From contig WGOC01000002.1 of assembly GCA_016124235.1 (NCBI GenBank), positions 248,001 to 312,000 on the forward strand: DNA of 64,000 nucleotides. The letters are read 5' to 3'. The notes under the pieces were generated by a model. It saw only the letters and a list, made by a program, of their open reading frames with translations, ran no database searches and had not been told where the DNA came from. A program made the position numbers and the translations under genes. Positions 25,604 to 36,700 of the stretch are shown piece by piece (position 1 is the first letter of the stretch; every line of letters begins with the position of its first letter). Origin of the DNA: a bacterium (GTDB lineage Bacteria > Verrucomicrobiota > Verrucomicrobiia > Limisphaerales > RI-55).

Positions 25604-27250
25604 TCACGCCAGCGCGGTTCGCTCCGGCTCGTCCGGAGGCGTTTCGATCGAACTCTGCGGCGTTTCGGCTTCCGGATTTCCCCGATAGCTGGCCACGACC
25701 CATTCGCTCAGGGTCTTTTCCGGTTTGCGGGCGACGCGTTCGTCGATGTCGAATTCCTTGCGGCCGGTGTTCTGTTCAATCAACCGCAAGCCGAATTGGA
25801 AATCCTTGAAACGCACCGCGCACAGATCACGAACGGACCGGGACGTCCGCGCTGATTCCGCGACCAACCATTCCACGGCCGCCGGCGCAAAATTGAGCTT
25901 CAATCCGTGCTGCTCCTCGAAGCGCGTGGCGAATTCCGCAACCAAGCCGGACAGCACACTGCGCTCGGCCTCCGCCTGTTCGGCGATTAATCGTCGCAAC
26001 GCCGCATCGGGATTGTCGACCAGTTCACGAGTGACACTGAACTGCCGGACGGGTGTCGATGGCAGCTCAAACTTAAGTTGCCGAAAGACCCGCTCGCAAA
26101 CGGTCATCAAACCGCGCGCACCGGTCTTTTCTTCACTGGCGATTTCCGCGATGCGCCGGAGGCCGTCGTCCTGAAACAGCACGTCAATGTTGTAGGCGGC
26201 AAACGAGTTTTCGTACTGGCGGATGATGCTGCCCTCCGAGGTCTTCAGAATCTCGAACAAGTCGTCGACTTCGAGCGGGTGGCACCACACGCGCACCGGC
26301 AGGCGGCCAATGAACTCCGGCTCAAAACCGTAATCGATGAAGTCGCGCGTAGCGGCCTGCTCGAGCAACTGCTCGTCGGAAAGGGTCTTTTCGTAACGCG
26401 GCGAAAATCCGATGGCGGACTCACGCAAACGACGACGGACTATTTCCTCCAACCCACCAAACGCGCCACTGACCACAAACAGAACGTGCCGCGTGTTGAT
26501 CGTGGCGGGCGCCGGTTTGCCCCGCTGCGTGATATCCATCATCGCTTGAATCTGCCCGGCGATGTCGTTTGGTGCGCGGGCCGGCACCTCGGTTTCCTCC
26601 ATCAACTTCAGCAGATTGGTCTGCACGCCGCGTCCGCTGACATCGCGTCCCTGCCCCGTGTGCGAACCGGTGATCTTGTCGATCTCGTCGATGTATATGA
26701 TTCCGTACTGCGCGCGGACCACATCGTTGTTTGCCTGGCGGAGAAGATCGCGAACGAGATCCTCGGCATCGCCACCGACGTAGCCCGTTTCCGAAAACTT
26801 GGTGGCGTCCGCCTTCACGAACGGGACGCCGATCAGCTCCGCAATACTGCGGATCAGGTAGGTTTTGCCGACACCGGTCGGCCCGAGCAACAGGACATTC
26901 TGTTTGGCGTAGGTATGCGATCCCCGCCCCTGCAAGGCCTGTTGCACGTGGTGATAGTGATCACACAAGGCGACGCCCAACACTTTTTTGGCCTCCTCCT
27001 GTTTGATCACAAACCGGTCCAGATGTTCCTTCACCTCCCGCGGCCGGTACTCAAATTTGAAATCCTCGGCCGACGCCGTTTTGGGTTCCGGTGGCGGAGT
27101 ATGACCCGAGGAGGAAGCACCCGAAGGCGGCGGCGGCGGTGGCGTGAAACCCGGACCTCCGGATTTGAAATTCTGCCGCAGGAATTCCTGCATCTGGCGT
27201 TGGAATTCCTCAAAACCGGGCGGTTGCGAATTAAGCGGGCGAGTCTTCAT
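25604..27250 (-). CDS. ClpX-like AAA+ ATPase with duplicated small domain
   Basis: A 548-residue AAA+ unfoldase related to ClpX. Walker A is GPTGVGKT (123-130), Walker B IIYIDE (184-189), pore loop GYVG (156-159), arginine finger in EFIGRL (Arg316) and sensor 2 GARGL (377-381). An IGF tripeptide (280-282) sits where ClpX has its ClpP-docking loop. The ClpX zinc-binding domain is absent; instead there is a Pro-rich linker (about 34-56). After the normal small domain a second copy follows (about 437-492, GLKLNFAPAAVEWLVAE) with the sensor-2 motif worn to SRSVRDL. It converges on the CRISPR array and lies 48 nt downstream of glgB. It may be a specialised adaptor-independent unfoldase; function unproven. 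Confidence 0.85.
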   Translation of the reverse strand: MKTRPLNSQPPGFEEFQRQMQEFLRQNFKSGGPGFTPPPPPPSGASSSGHTPPPEPKTASAEDFKFEYRPREVKEHLDRFVIKQEEAKKVLGVALCDHYHHVQQALQGRGSHTYAKQNVLLLGPTGVGKTYLIRSIAELIGVPFVKADATKFSETGYVGGDAEDLVRDLLRQANNDVVRAQYGIIYIDEIDKITGSHTGQGRDVSGRGVQTNLLKLMEETEVPARAPNDIAGQIQAMMDITQRGKPAPATINTRHVLFVVSGAFGGLEEIVRRRLRESAIGFSPRYEKTLSDEQLLEQAATRDFIDYGFEPEFIGRLPVRVWCHPLEVDDLFEILKTSEGSIIRQYENSFAAYNIDVLFQDDGLRRIAEIASEEKTGARGLMTVCERVFRQLKFELPSTPVRQFSVTRELVDNPDAALRRLIAEQAEAERSVLSGLVAEFATRFEEQHGLKLNFAPAAVEWLVAESARTSRSVRDLCAVRFKDFQFGLRLIEQNTGRKEFDIDERVARKPEKTLSEWVVASYRGNPEAETPQSSIETPPDEPERTALA

Positions 27251-27298
27251 ATCGTTGGTCCTTGCGACCGGGCAAACGGGCGTTCGTTCAAAACGAAT

Positions 27299-29497
27299 CT
27301 AACTTTCGCGATGGAAGGCCACCGCCCCCAACGGCGGCAATGTAAATTCGGCCGAGAATTGATGACCGTGCGACGGAATGTCCGTGGCATTGACACCACC
27401 CATGTTGCCCATGCCGCCACCGCCGTAACTGGTGGCGTCCGAATTCAGAATCTCGCGCCAGAACCCTCCGGCCGGCAGTCCCAGACGATAGCCGGAATGC
27501 GGGCAGGGCGTGAGATTGAAAATGACCATCACGACATCCGAGGCATCGTGGTTGCGCCGCAGGAAACTCAGCACGCTGTTTTCGTTGTCCGAGCAATCCA
27601 CCCAGGAAAAGCCGCCCGGTTCAAAATCGGCCTCGTACAGCGCCGGACGGCTGCGCACCACCGCGTTCAAATCGGCAACCAGCTTCTGCACGCCGGTGTG
27701 ATACGGTCCCGCATCGAGCAACCACCAATCGAGCGACGCGTTGCAATTCCATTCTCCGCTCTGACCAAATTCGCCGCCCATGAACATGAGCTTCTTGCCG
27801 GGGAACAACCATTGGTACGACAACAACGCGCGCAAATTGGCAAAACGCTGCCACTCGTCGCCCGGCATCCGGCGGATCAGTGAACCTTTGCCATGCACCA
27901 CTTCGTCGTGCGAGAGCGGCAGCACGAAGTTTTCGTGGTAATGGTAAAGCATCGCGAAGGTCAGCTCGTTTTGATGATACTTGCGATGAACGGGGTCCCG
28001 CTTGAAGTAGCCGAGGGTATCGTGCATCCAGCCCATGTTCCACTTGAGCGTGAAACCCAACCCACCGACATAGGGCGGACGCGAAACCTGCGGCCAGGCG
28101 GTCGATTCCTCGGCAATCGTCATCACGCCCGCGTGCTCGGTGTGAATGAGGTGATTGAATTCGCGCAGAAAATCGACCGCTTCCAAATTCTCGCGGCCAC
28201 CGTATTGATTGGGAATCCATTCCCCTTCCTTGCGGGAATAGTCGAGATAAAGCATCGACGCCACGGCATCCACACGCAGGCCATCGATGTGATGGTGCCG
28301 GCACCAGAAGAGCGCGTTGGCGGTGAGGAAATTCCGCACCTCGTGCCGACCGTAATTAAAGATCAAGGTTCCCCAATCCTGATGTGCGCCCTTGCGTGGG
28401 TCTTCGTGCTCGTATAGCGCGGTACCATCAAACTTGGCCAGCGCCCATTCGTCCCGCGGGAAATGCGCCGGCACCCAATCGACGATCACCCCGATGCCCG
28501 CTTCGTGCAGCGCGTTAATTAAAAATTGAAAATCACTCGGGTTCCCGAAGCGGCTGGTCGGCGCGTAGAAGCCGGTCACCTGATAACCCCATGACGGATA
28601 AAATGCGTGCTCAGCCACCGGCAGAAACTCGACATGGGTGAACCCCATCTTGCGCATGTAATCGATCAACCGGCCGGCGAGATCGCGATAGCTGAAAGAT
28701 TCGTGGGAACTATTGCGCATCCACGAACCGAGATGCACTTCGTAGATGTTAATGGGGGCGTGCAGCGGTTGCAGCCCGGCGCGTTGGCCCATCCACTTCC
28801 CGTCCGACCAGGCGAAGTCATCCACTGGCCAGACGATCGCCGCATTCTTCGGCGGCACTTCGAAAAACGTTCCGTACGGATCCGTCTTCAAGACCACGTT
28901 GCCGTGGGCATCGAGCAATTCAAATTTGTAGTGCGCACCGCGACCGATCCCGGGCACAAAGATTTCCCAGATGCCGGAAGAGCCCAGCCGCCGCATTGGG
29001 TGTCGACGGCCGTCCCAAAAATTGAAATCACCCACCACGCTCACGCGGCGGGCGTTTGGCGCCCAGACGGCAAAGCTCACGCCCGCCACTCCGTCGGGGC
29101 TGTGCAAATGGGCTCCCAGTTTTTCGTAGATGCGATGTTCCGAACCTTGATTAAAGAGATAAACATCCTGCTCGCCCAGCGTCGGCAGGAACGAGTACGG
29201 ATCCCGTGAAATAACCTCCGCGCCGTCGGGATAGCGCGTGATCAAATCGTACGCGTAGACGCGATCCACCTTTGCGGCCACTCCCTCGAATATGCTGGTC
29301 CCACCGATCTTCTTCAGCTTGATCGTGGGTTTATCGGTTTCATGAACCGGCCGAATGGAAACCTCGCTCGCTCCCGGCATGACCGTCCGCACGACGACAC
29401 CCTTCCCATCGCCCAACGGGTGCATGCCCAAAAGGCTGTGTGGTTCGGAGTGCCGGCATTCAGCCAGACTTTCAAGTTCATCCGCGGTCAAATGCAT
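27299..29497 (-). CDS. glgB: 1,4-alpha-glucan branching enzyme
   Basis: A 732-residue GH13 branching enzyme that transfers alpha-1,4 glucan segments to form alpha-1,6 branches in glycogen. Two N-terminal beta-sandwich modules (about 1-110 and 125-225) precede the TIM barrel. The catalytic residues are visible: Asp410 in IDGLRVDAV, Glu463 in TIAEEST and Asp531 in LSHDEVVHGKGS. These positions correspond to E. coli Asp405, Glu458 and Asp526. GGAG lies 6 nt before the ATG. Length is that of the long GlgB class. No other glycogen gene is nearby. Confidence 0.97.
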   Translation of the reverse strand: MHLTADELESLAECRHSEPHSLLGMHPLGDGKGVVVRTVMPGASEVSIRPVHETDKPTIKLKKIGGTSIFEGVAAKVDRVYAYDLITRYPDGAEVISRDPYSFLPTLGEQDVYLFNQGSEHRIYEKLGAHLHSPDGVAGVSFAVWAPNARRVSVVGDFNFWDGRRHPMRRLGSSGIWEIFVPGIGRGAHYKFELLDAHGNVVLKTDPYGTFFEVPPKNAAIVWPVDDFAWSDGKWMGQRAGLQPLHAPINIYEVHLGSWMRNSSHESFSYRDLAGRLIDYMRKMGFTHVEFLPVAEHAFYPSWGYQVTGFYAPTSRFGNPSDFQFLINALHEAGIGVIVDWVPAHFPRDEWALAKFDGTALYEHEDPRKGAHQDWGTLIFNYGRHEVRNFLTANALFWCRHHHIDGLRVDAVASMLYLDYSRKEGEWIPNQYGGRENLEAVDFLREFNHLIHTEHAGVMTIAEESTAWPQVSRPPYVGGLGFTLKWNMGWMHDTLGYFKRDPVHRKYHQNELTFAMLYHYHENFVLPLSHDEVVHGKGSLIRRMPGDEWQRFANLRALLSYQWLFPGKKLMFMGGEFGQSGEWNCNASLDWWLLDAGPYHTGVQKLVADLNAVVRSRPALYEADFEPGGFSWVDCSDNENSVLSFLRRNHDASDVVMVIFNLTPCPHSGYRLGLPAGGFWREILNSDATSYGGGGMGNMGGVNATDIPSHGHQFSAEFTLPPLGAVAFHRES

Positions 29498-29667
29498 CTG
29501 TGCTCCATAATCGCAAAATCCAGGATCATTGAAATGGAAAACCGTTGCGAAGTTTCATAACCGTCTGCCTCACACCGGGATGTTCTGGTCGCGTAAGCGC
29601 TCACACCGTTTCGATTATCGCCCGGGAGCCCCCCAATCATTCGGCGGGTAGCCGGTTGAATCAAAGC

Positions 29668-30273
29668 TCACTTTTGATGAACCGCGACCGCCAACCCCGT
29701 CAGCACTTTGTCCAACTGTTCCTCGGTGGATTGCATCGATCCCTCTGTCCAGATCACGTGGTTCGCTCGCTGCATCTTGGTCTTCAACGGCAACTGCGCC
29801 GCGAGACGACTGTCGATCTGGTCGTCTGTCCAACCTCGTTCTGCCAGCCGCGCCCGTTGAGTGCTTGGACTGCACGCTGTGCACATGATCTCGTCGAATG
29901 CGCTTTCGCAACTGGTTTCGTACAACAAAGGAATCACGATGCATCCCATCGATTGCCCGGCCGATTCCCAATCGGCCAAATGCCTTGTCCAGGCTTCACG
30001 AATCGGTGGATGAAGGATCGCTTCCAATCGGCAGCGTTCTTTTTTGTCGCCAAACACTTTCGACGCCAATCGGTCGCGGCGGAGTTCGCCACGCTCATCG
30101 AGCAGATCCGCACCAAACTGATCGACGATTTGTCCGAGCACGGGATGACCTGACCGGGTGAATTCGCGCGCCAGATCATCGGTGTCGAGCACCGGTACGC
30201 CTTTCGTCTCGAGTAGTCGAGCAACCGTCGATTTGCCCGTGCCCAATCCACCCGTCAGTCCAATTTTCAACAT
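29668..30273 (-). CDS. coaE: Dephospho-CoA kinase
   Basis: A 200-residue P-loop kinase for the last step of coenzyme A synthesis. The N-terminus has GLTGGLGTGKST, followed by DTDDLAREF and HPPIREAW, typical of CoaE, and the lid region QRARLAERGW. The ATG at 30273 was chosen because AAAGG lies 8 nt upstream and it starts 13 nt after the upstream stop. A start at 30306 would overlap that gene and add residues foreign to the family. About 170 nt separate it from glgB. Confidence 0.95.
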   Translation of the reverse strand: MLKIGLTGGLGTGKSTVARLLETKGVPVLDTDDLAREFTRSGHPVLGQIVDQFGADLLDERGELRRDRLASKVFGDKKERCRLEAILHPPIREAWTRHLADWESAGQSMGCIVIPLLYETSCESAFDEIMCTACSPSTQRARLAERGWTDDQIDSRLAAQLPLKTKMQRANHVIWTEGSMQSTEEQLDKVLTGLAVAVHQK

Positions 30274-30286
30274 CCAATTACCTTTC

Positions 30287-33200
30287 TCAGGGAACCTGGC
30301 GAACACGATAAAACCGCCGGCTCGGCGGCGGGGCGGGATCAGTCAGTTGTGTCGCATCCGCCGTTGCCGTGTTCGTGACCACGCCCGACCAGGTTTTCAG
30401 ATCGTCGGAGCCATCCAGGGAATAGCGATTTCCCGTACGCCCTTCAAAATGAATCGTGATCGGCCCGCCCGAGACATCACCGCGAACGAGTGGCACCATC
30501 ACCGGTTCAAAGGTATCGACGTTTGGCGTGATCCTCAGTCGCGCCACCCGCGCGCGCGGCAAACCGGAAAACTGGTCAAATGCACCACCGGCGAGAACGT
30601 AGGTGTCCACGGCGGTCGTGAGGGTGTAAATCGCATCGTTGGCACCGGATCCGGGTGCGAAGGTATCGTCCAACGAGCCATCGGCATTGAGCCGACCGAT
30701 CCGGCCCAACGATCTTGCCCCGATCGTCGTAAAATCACCCGCCAGCAAAATCCTTTGATCGCTTTGAACCGCGAGCGCGCGAACGAATCCGTTCGGGCGG
30801 TCGGCGAGGTTGAAGGTCGTATCCGTTGTTCCATCACCATTCAGGCGGGCCACGTAGCTATAACCATAACCATTCGCGGTGATGAATTCCCCGCCCGCAA
30901 TGACGTCCCCATCGGCCATCAACGCCAGTGCCCGGACCGTGCCGTCCAGGTATGCGGTAAAACCCATGTCCAGCGCGCCCGTCACACCCAACCGAGCGAC
31001 ATAGCCGCGCCCGAATCCGTTCACTGTCGAGAAGTCACCTCCCATGATCACACTGCCATTCGACTGAACCACCACCGTCCGGACCGGTGCCGAGGGCCCC
31101 GTTCCTGGATTAAACGTCGCATCCTGGCTACCGTCCGGCATCACACGGGCAATGTAAGCCCGAGGTTGTCCGCGATAATTCAAAAAGAATCCGCCAATCA
31201 CCACTCGTCCATCATCCATGACGGCGAGCGAACGCACGGCATCGTCCGGACCAATCCCCGGATCAAAGGCAGAATCGAGCGAACCGTCTTCGTTCAACCG
31301 GGCGAGGTTGTTTCGAGTCACACCGGCCACGGCCGTGAAGGCGCCACCGATTACGACTTTGCCATCCGATCGGAGCCCGACGGTGTACACCGTGCCGGAC
31401 ACGCCAATGCCCGGATTAAACTGCGTATCCACGGCGCCGTCTGAATTGAATTGCGCGATCCCGGCAGGCAACCCACCGTCGATGCTGGCATAACCGCCAC
31501 CGACGACCACCTTGCCGTTCGACCGCGCCGCGACCGCAAAGACGTTGTCGTTCGGTCCCTCCAGGCGATTGAAAGTCACATCAATCGCGCCGGGCCGATC
31601 ATCATCCAGCAGCGTCACACTCGCCGTTGACGGTGTCACCGTACCATATCCGGTTGACGGATTGACCAGTTTCAGGCTGAAGGTCTTGTCGCTCTCCGCC
31701 ACGAAATCATTCACCAGCGGAATGGTGACCTGTTTGGTCGATTCGCCCGCCGCGAAATCAACAACAACATCGGCGCCGGCAAAATCCATCCCGGCCGTCG
31801 CCGTACCCGCCACCGGATGAACCGACACCGAAGACGCCGCATTGGTGTCGCCCTGCCGATCCACTGCCAGGGAAACCGCTCCCACTGCTTCACTCACGAT
31901 GATGGCTGGCTGTTCGAATCGGTAGGCTTTTTCGTCGTCATCGATGGTCACCGTCGCCTGGTAGTCAGTTCCCAAAGCCGAGTAGTCCGAAGGGTTTGGA
32001 TTTCTGAGCGTTACATAAAACGACTCAGGCGATTCGGCGATTTGATCGTTCACCAGATTGATTGAGATGGTTGCGTTCGTTTGTCCGGCGGGGAAGGTGA
32101 TCGTTCCCGATTGAGCCTCGTAGTCGGTTCCGGCCTTCGCCGTTCCGTCGCTCGTCGTGTAATCCACGCTCATGTTACTCGTGGTGGTACCGTTGATTTG
32201 AACCGTCACATTCACCTGGCCCGCATTCTCCGTCGTTTTTACCTGGGTTTGCGAAAAGACATAGCGTCGAAATGCCGTGGTGTATTTACTTACCAGATTG
32301 GGCGCCGTGTAGTTGATGGTGGCCGCATTGTCCGCTGACGCTGGATTGGGGTCGGCGATACCGGTCGCCACGCCGTTGTAGAAAACGTTGGGATTTGAGA
32401 AATATGGAATCCGAACTCCGGGCGGATAGGTCATCACCGTCGCGTACGTCACGTTCTGGGCAACAAATCGGTTGCCGTAGGAATAAGCAAAAGCACCTTG
32501 TCCACTTGAATTCTGGCGATCATGCGCACAGCCGAGGTTGTGCCCGATTTCGTGCGCAAATGTATAGTTCCCCACCGCGTATGGCCGCCGCACGACGCTG
32601 AAAGCCAGATCCCGATAGGTTGGATCGTTCGGGTTTTGCAGAAGATACGCGATCCCCGCTATATATCCTGTGTCCTCTCGTTCCGTGATCATGCACACCG
32701 TGTCTGCTTTGAACTGCTGATATCGAAGCAGCTTGATTTGACTTGGTTGTCCGACCGACCCGAACGCGAGGTTGTAAAGGTCCTGGGACATGTCGCCCGT
32801 CTCGGTGTAATCCACTTCCTCAGTGTGCACCAAATTTATCTGAATGCCGATCTGGCTCTTCGCAAAACAGTCGTTTGCCTCGGCCACCGCCAGGTCGATC
32901 AATGCCCGAATGCCATCGGTGCCGCCCGCTCCATCCCGCGCGGCAGCTGTGTAAACCACCATCACATCCACCGGCGTGAGACCGGTATCCATCACTGACG
33001 GCGCGTCTCCTGGTGGCGCCTGCGCCGTGGGAGCGGAATCCGAACTTTGAATCTGCGCAGTGTTCAACTTCGCGGCTTTCCTTTGTGCAATCGCCTTTAT
33101 CGCCGTCTGCTGAAAGCCCATATCCGTTACACCGCATTCCGGAAACTTGTTCAAATCGAACTTTCGCACGACATACGTTTGGTTACCGCCATATTGGATA

Positions 33201-33646
33201 ACATACAATTCACTCCCGGAAAGCCGCACCGTACCGGCCATGATTCCGTGATGAATCGCCATTCTGACCACGCCTCCTGCCACCCCATCAAGATCGCCGG
33301 TCACAATCATCGAGTCCGCATCGGGATGAGCGACGCCAGTCACCTGCAAGACGGGCTCCATACCATCCCTGATATTCAGGCGAATCTTGGTCCCCGCTTT
33401 CACGACTCCTTTCGCGAACGAGCCGATCACAGGTGCATCCACTTGCAATGATTGTTCCCAGGTTACTGGCCCATCCGCAAATCGATTGAAAGTTGGCCGG
33501 CCTGCCCCACTTAGAAACATATTGGGCACAACCGGTGCGGCGTTAGAAGTCGCGATGGAGACCAGACCTATGAAGAGCCCAATCAGGCTGCAAAGACAGG
33601 TCAGTATTCGTCGCACGTTCCGTACAGGAAGAGGGTCCATTTTCAT
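30287..33646 (-). CDS. Exported metallopeptidase with Calx-beta and delta-60 repeats
   Basis: An 1119-residue exported protein. The ATG at 33646 has AGGTGG 5 nt upstream and starts a signal peptide (hydrophobic ILTCLCSLIGLFIGLVSIA). A metzincin-like zinc site HEIGHNLGCAH (His365, Glu366, His369, His375) fits reprolysin-like peptidases. Two Calx-beta domains follow (about 460-700), then about seven delta-60 repeats of the form GKVVIGGAFTAV...RLNEDGSLD (about 700-1010), which form a beta-propeller. The C-terminal ~80 residues hold YSLDGSDDLKTW and end RRFYRVRQVP, a module also found in two neighbours. It is probably cell-surface or secreted. coaE starts 13 nt downstream, an odd operon partner. 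Confidence 0.88.
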   Translation of the reverse strand: MKMDPLPVRNVRRILTCLCSLIGLFIGLVSIATSNAAPVVPNMFLSGAGRPTFNRFADGPVTWEQSLQVDAPVIGSFAKGVVKAGTKIRLNIRDGMEPVLQVTGVAHPDADSMIVTGDLDGVAGGVVRMAIHHGIMAGTVRLSGSELYVIQYGGNQTYVVRKFDLNKFPECGVTDMGFQQTAIKAIAQRKAAKLNTAQIQSSDSAPTAQAPPGDAPSVMDTGLTPVDVMVVYTAAARDGAGGTDGIRALIDLAVAEANDCFAKSQIGIQINLVHTEEVDYTETGDMSQDLYNLAFGSVGQPSQIKLLRYQQFKADTVCMITEREDTGYIAGIAYLLQNPNDPTYRDLAFSVVRRPYAVGNYTFAHEIGHNLGCAHDRQNSSGQGAFAYSYGNRFVAQNVTYATVMTYPPGVRIPYFSNPNVFYNGVATGIADPNPASADNAATINYTAPNLVSKYTTAFRRYVFSQTQVKTTENAGQVNVTVQINGTTTSNMSVDYTTSDGTAKAGTDYEAQSGTITFPAGQTNATISINLVNDQIAESPESFYVTLRNPNPSDYSALGTDYQATVTIDDDEKAYRFEQPAIIVSEAVGAVSLAVDRQGDTNAASSVSVHPVAGTATAGMDFAGADVVVDFAAGESTKQVTIPLVNDFVAESDKTFSLKLVNPSTGYGTVTPSTASVTLLDDDRPGAIDVTFNRLEGPNDNVFAVAARSNGKVVVGGGYASIDGGLPAGIAQFNSDGAVDTQFNPGIGVSGTVYTVGLRSDGKVVIGGAFTAVAGVTRNNLARLNEDGSLDSAFDPGIGPDDAVRSLAVMDDGRVVIGGFFLNYRGQPRAYIARVMPDGSQDATFNPGTGPSAPVRTVVVQSNGSVIMGGDFSTVNGFGRGYVARLGVTGALDMGFTAYLDGTVRALALMADGDVIAGGEFITANGYGYSYVARLNGDGTTDTTFNLADRPNGFVRALAVQSDQRILLAGDFTTIGARSLGRIGRLNADGSLDDTFAPGSGANDAIYTLTTAVDTYVLAGGAFDQFSGLPRARVARLRITPNVDTFEPVMVPLVRGDVSGGPITIHFEGRTGNRYSLDGSDDLKTWSGVVTNTATADATQLTDPAPPPSRRFYRVRQVP

Positions 33647-33740
33647 AATTCCACCTACTTGAGTTTGGCATGGTCCGACATCGCCGAAAGCAAATTCTGA
33701 GTCGTTATCGGTCGAAGTTTTACACATCAAGTTCCGCACA

Positions 33741-33767
33741 GAAAAAGGGCGACCAATTTGGTCGCCC
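33741..33767 (-). terminator. Rho-independent terminator of the three-gene secreted-protein operon
   Basis: On the minus strand the palindrome GGGCGACCAAATTGGTCGCCC (33747-33767) has a stem of up to 9 bp and is followed directly by TTTTTC. It lies 30 nt after the stop of the gene at 33797-36808. Confidence 0.9.
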
Positions 33768-33796
33768 ATTTCGAATCCGAATTTCTTAAAGCTGCA

Positions 33797-36700
33797 TCAA
33801 GGCGTATAGTTGACGCGGTAGAAGCGGTGTCCGCCGCCACCATCGGGATCATCAATATTGATGCGCCGTTGATCCGAATACGTCGTGAAGTTTGTGATGG
33901 TTTGCCACTGCGATTGGGTAATATCATCCTTCACCTGCAACTCATACGTCGTACGTGGTGCACCATTCCACGAGACCACTGCTTTAGGCTCATCCCCACC
34001 CACATATGAGACATCTACTTTGATCTGGCCGAATGGTGTGGAGTCTAAGGAATTAACAATCCCGTCGCCGTCAGAATCTACAATACTACTCTCTATGAGT
34101 CCCTTGGTCACCGATATTACTTCACCCGAATCGAGACTCACAGTGACGGTATCGCCGATCGGTGCCGGCAAATAACGCAATCGACCATCGGGAGCTCCTG
34201 CATCGGCAAAAAATCCATCCAAGGACGTCGGAGCGATGACATTCGTACCGAACTGCAAATTCCCATAATAGATTTTCATACCCGGCTTAATCCTGATGGC
34301 ATCCGCCCAATTAGTCGCGTAATTGTTAAGTTGAAGATATTTCACGTAGAGTGCGTTATTACCGTCCACCGTATCGAAGGTAAAAGTACTCAAGTATTGT
34401 CCATCAAGAACCAACGTACCGAGAGCGGCATTGTTCGTGTAACCAGCTGGATCTAAACCGCGGTCTTCGCCTGCCCACTTGTGATTGACCTCTCTGAATT
34501 GGTATCCGTAGGACGTGATCCGCGCGTCAGTAAGGTCGCCGGTGATAGGCTTCCGTGTTAACTCGAAACCGTCGGTCACACTCCACAGAGCTTGAATTGC
34601 ACTGTTTCTAAGGCTGTTGGTCACGTTGATGTATAACTTCCCTGGTTGAAGCAGAGGAACACCGGATACGGAGCCGATTACCCCGGCTGTCACCGTCGAG
34701 AACGACGAATACAAAGTGCCGAAATTGAGATGCACATCAAAATTGGACATAGCTGAACCGTATTCCAAAATACCGGTACGAGCAGATAGCGTAAGAGGAC
34801 CGTTCAGTGCGAAGATCGTTCCGCTGTTGATCAATTCATCCACATCCCATTCCGAACTGTAGGAAAACCAAGAGCCGGTGTTTCGAAACACGGCCAATGG
34901 GTCAGTCGCTCCAGCCCCCAGAGACAAATTGCCGGCATTGAAAATCGAACCATTGTTAGTGAGATTCACTGTACCCACAAAGTTTGTTGGTCCCAGGTTC
35001 ACTAAATCTTGAACAAGGCCGATGGTACTATTTACCGTGACGTTATCGCCCTCAAGTCGCAATCCACGGACAATCTGCAACGGATCACTAATTACGATGT
35101 TGGTCGCCTTCAAGTTGGCTTCTGTGATTCCAACATCCACCGATTTTGTTAAGTTTTCATCGTCCACCACCCACACCTGCTGCAAAATATTCACGGTGTT
35201 GCTTGTGGTGGTTTGACCAGAAACCCCGAAAATAGTCGTGCTGTTACTCCAAGTACCGGTCCACATGTAAATCTGACCGCTAATACGATCCACACTTGAT
35301 GCAATGGTATTTTCCAAATTCAATTCCCCACTGGGATTCGCCATGTTGAGACTGATGTATGGAGCATCAATGATCGTATTTTGATCAATGGTGGTTTTTG
35401 GCGAATCTACTAACAAATAATTTTGAGCACGAATCCGCGAGCGACTAAGGTCCAATTCATCAGCGTGCAACTCGACTCGCCCCGCTAGGTTCGTCGGATC
35501 GTAGAATGCCGGAGTGAATGGATTATAAATTGAAAACCCGCGCGTCGGGAAGTTTCCAAACACACTACCTAAATTATTCGGAGCCTGCTGATCAATTGTG
35601 AACGAATATGCCGTATAACCATTCGTTACCGTTGTATTATCCCACTGGAAATTTAGAATGTGATTATCGAAAATGAAGAAAGAATTGCTATTGGTCGCCG
35701 TTGTCCACCCTGGAAGTGGGCTTTTTGAAACTCGATAGTTTACGGGCCTACCCGAAAGTACGTTGCCGTTCAGAGAAATAAACGAATTTGAACGTGTCAT
35801 AATGTCATCCGACAGATAAAGACTATTTGTGACATTTACATTCAAAGCGGTGTCGTACGAAGGGGCATCAATCTTGACGATTGGAATACGAGCCCCGCCG
35901 GCGCCCGGAGCCCACTTGACCGTGGACTGCACGGAGCCGCTATTTAGATTGGTGGCAAGCAGCACAACCTGAATAATGACGTTGGATGCCCCCAAACGGT
36001 TAGTATACACAAACCCGGTATATCGGTTCGTACTTGGATTGAATGGCACTTGTACAAGGCTAAAAATATTGGACGAGCCCAGAACGGTTTGTACTTCATG
36101 CGTCGGACTGACGGGAAAAGGCGTATTCAGCTGCCTAGTACTTAGATCTAAAGGTCTTCCACGATTTGCTACAAGCGCCTGATTAGTTCCAACTGCCCAA
36201 TAGACGTCAAAGACACCCTGAGCGGGTATGAAATTGGTCCCGTCATTAAACGTAAAATCGGACCCGCCGCTTATTCCGGTACCCGAAAACAGGGCGCTCC
36301 CTGATCGAATCGCCGATCGACTCAAATCCGCCTTTTTTGCATTAATCTTTAGAAGTCCTCCCGGACCGACGTTCATAACGCCGCGGCTAGTTACGTTCGT
36401 TGCACTCAAAAGGATATAGGAGGCAGGACTTTGCGCACTAATGATTGTGCTTTGTCCCCCACTCCCAGTGATAACGGTAAATCCACCAAAATCTTGCCCT
36501 TCCAAAGTTCCTTCATTGACGAAATTATCCATCATTTGCCTGCCTGCACCCGTCGAATAATCGATCTGCCATCCGGGGGCTCCTGTCATGACTCCACGAT
36601 TTGTGAAGTTCATTGTATTCATGGTGGAGAAAGGAAGAGTCTCAACAAGACTAAACACCCCATCGTTGTAGAACGCTGCCGCATCAATTTGTGGAGCATC

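Noticed and set aside
24284..25855. Long open frames with repeated peptides such as FYRPRFWNQGKA or LCLGSKIGVGR
   Set aside because: They are translations of the CRISPR repeats; the 66-bp period is a multiple of three, so frames stay open by chance.
26078..27883. Plus-strand frame of 601 codons opposite the ClpX-like gene and glgB
   Set aside because: Antisense shadow of two well-supported genes; no ribosome site or motif.
30158..31444. Plus-strand frame of 428 codons opposite coaE and the metallopeptidase
   Set aside because: Covers two real genes on the other strand and has no start signals.
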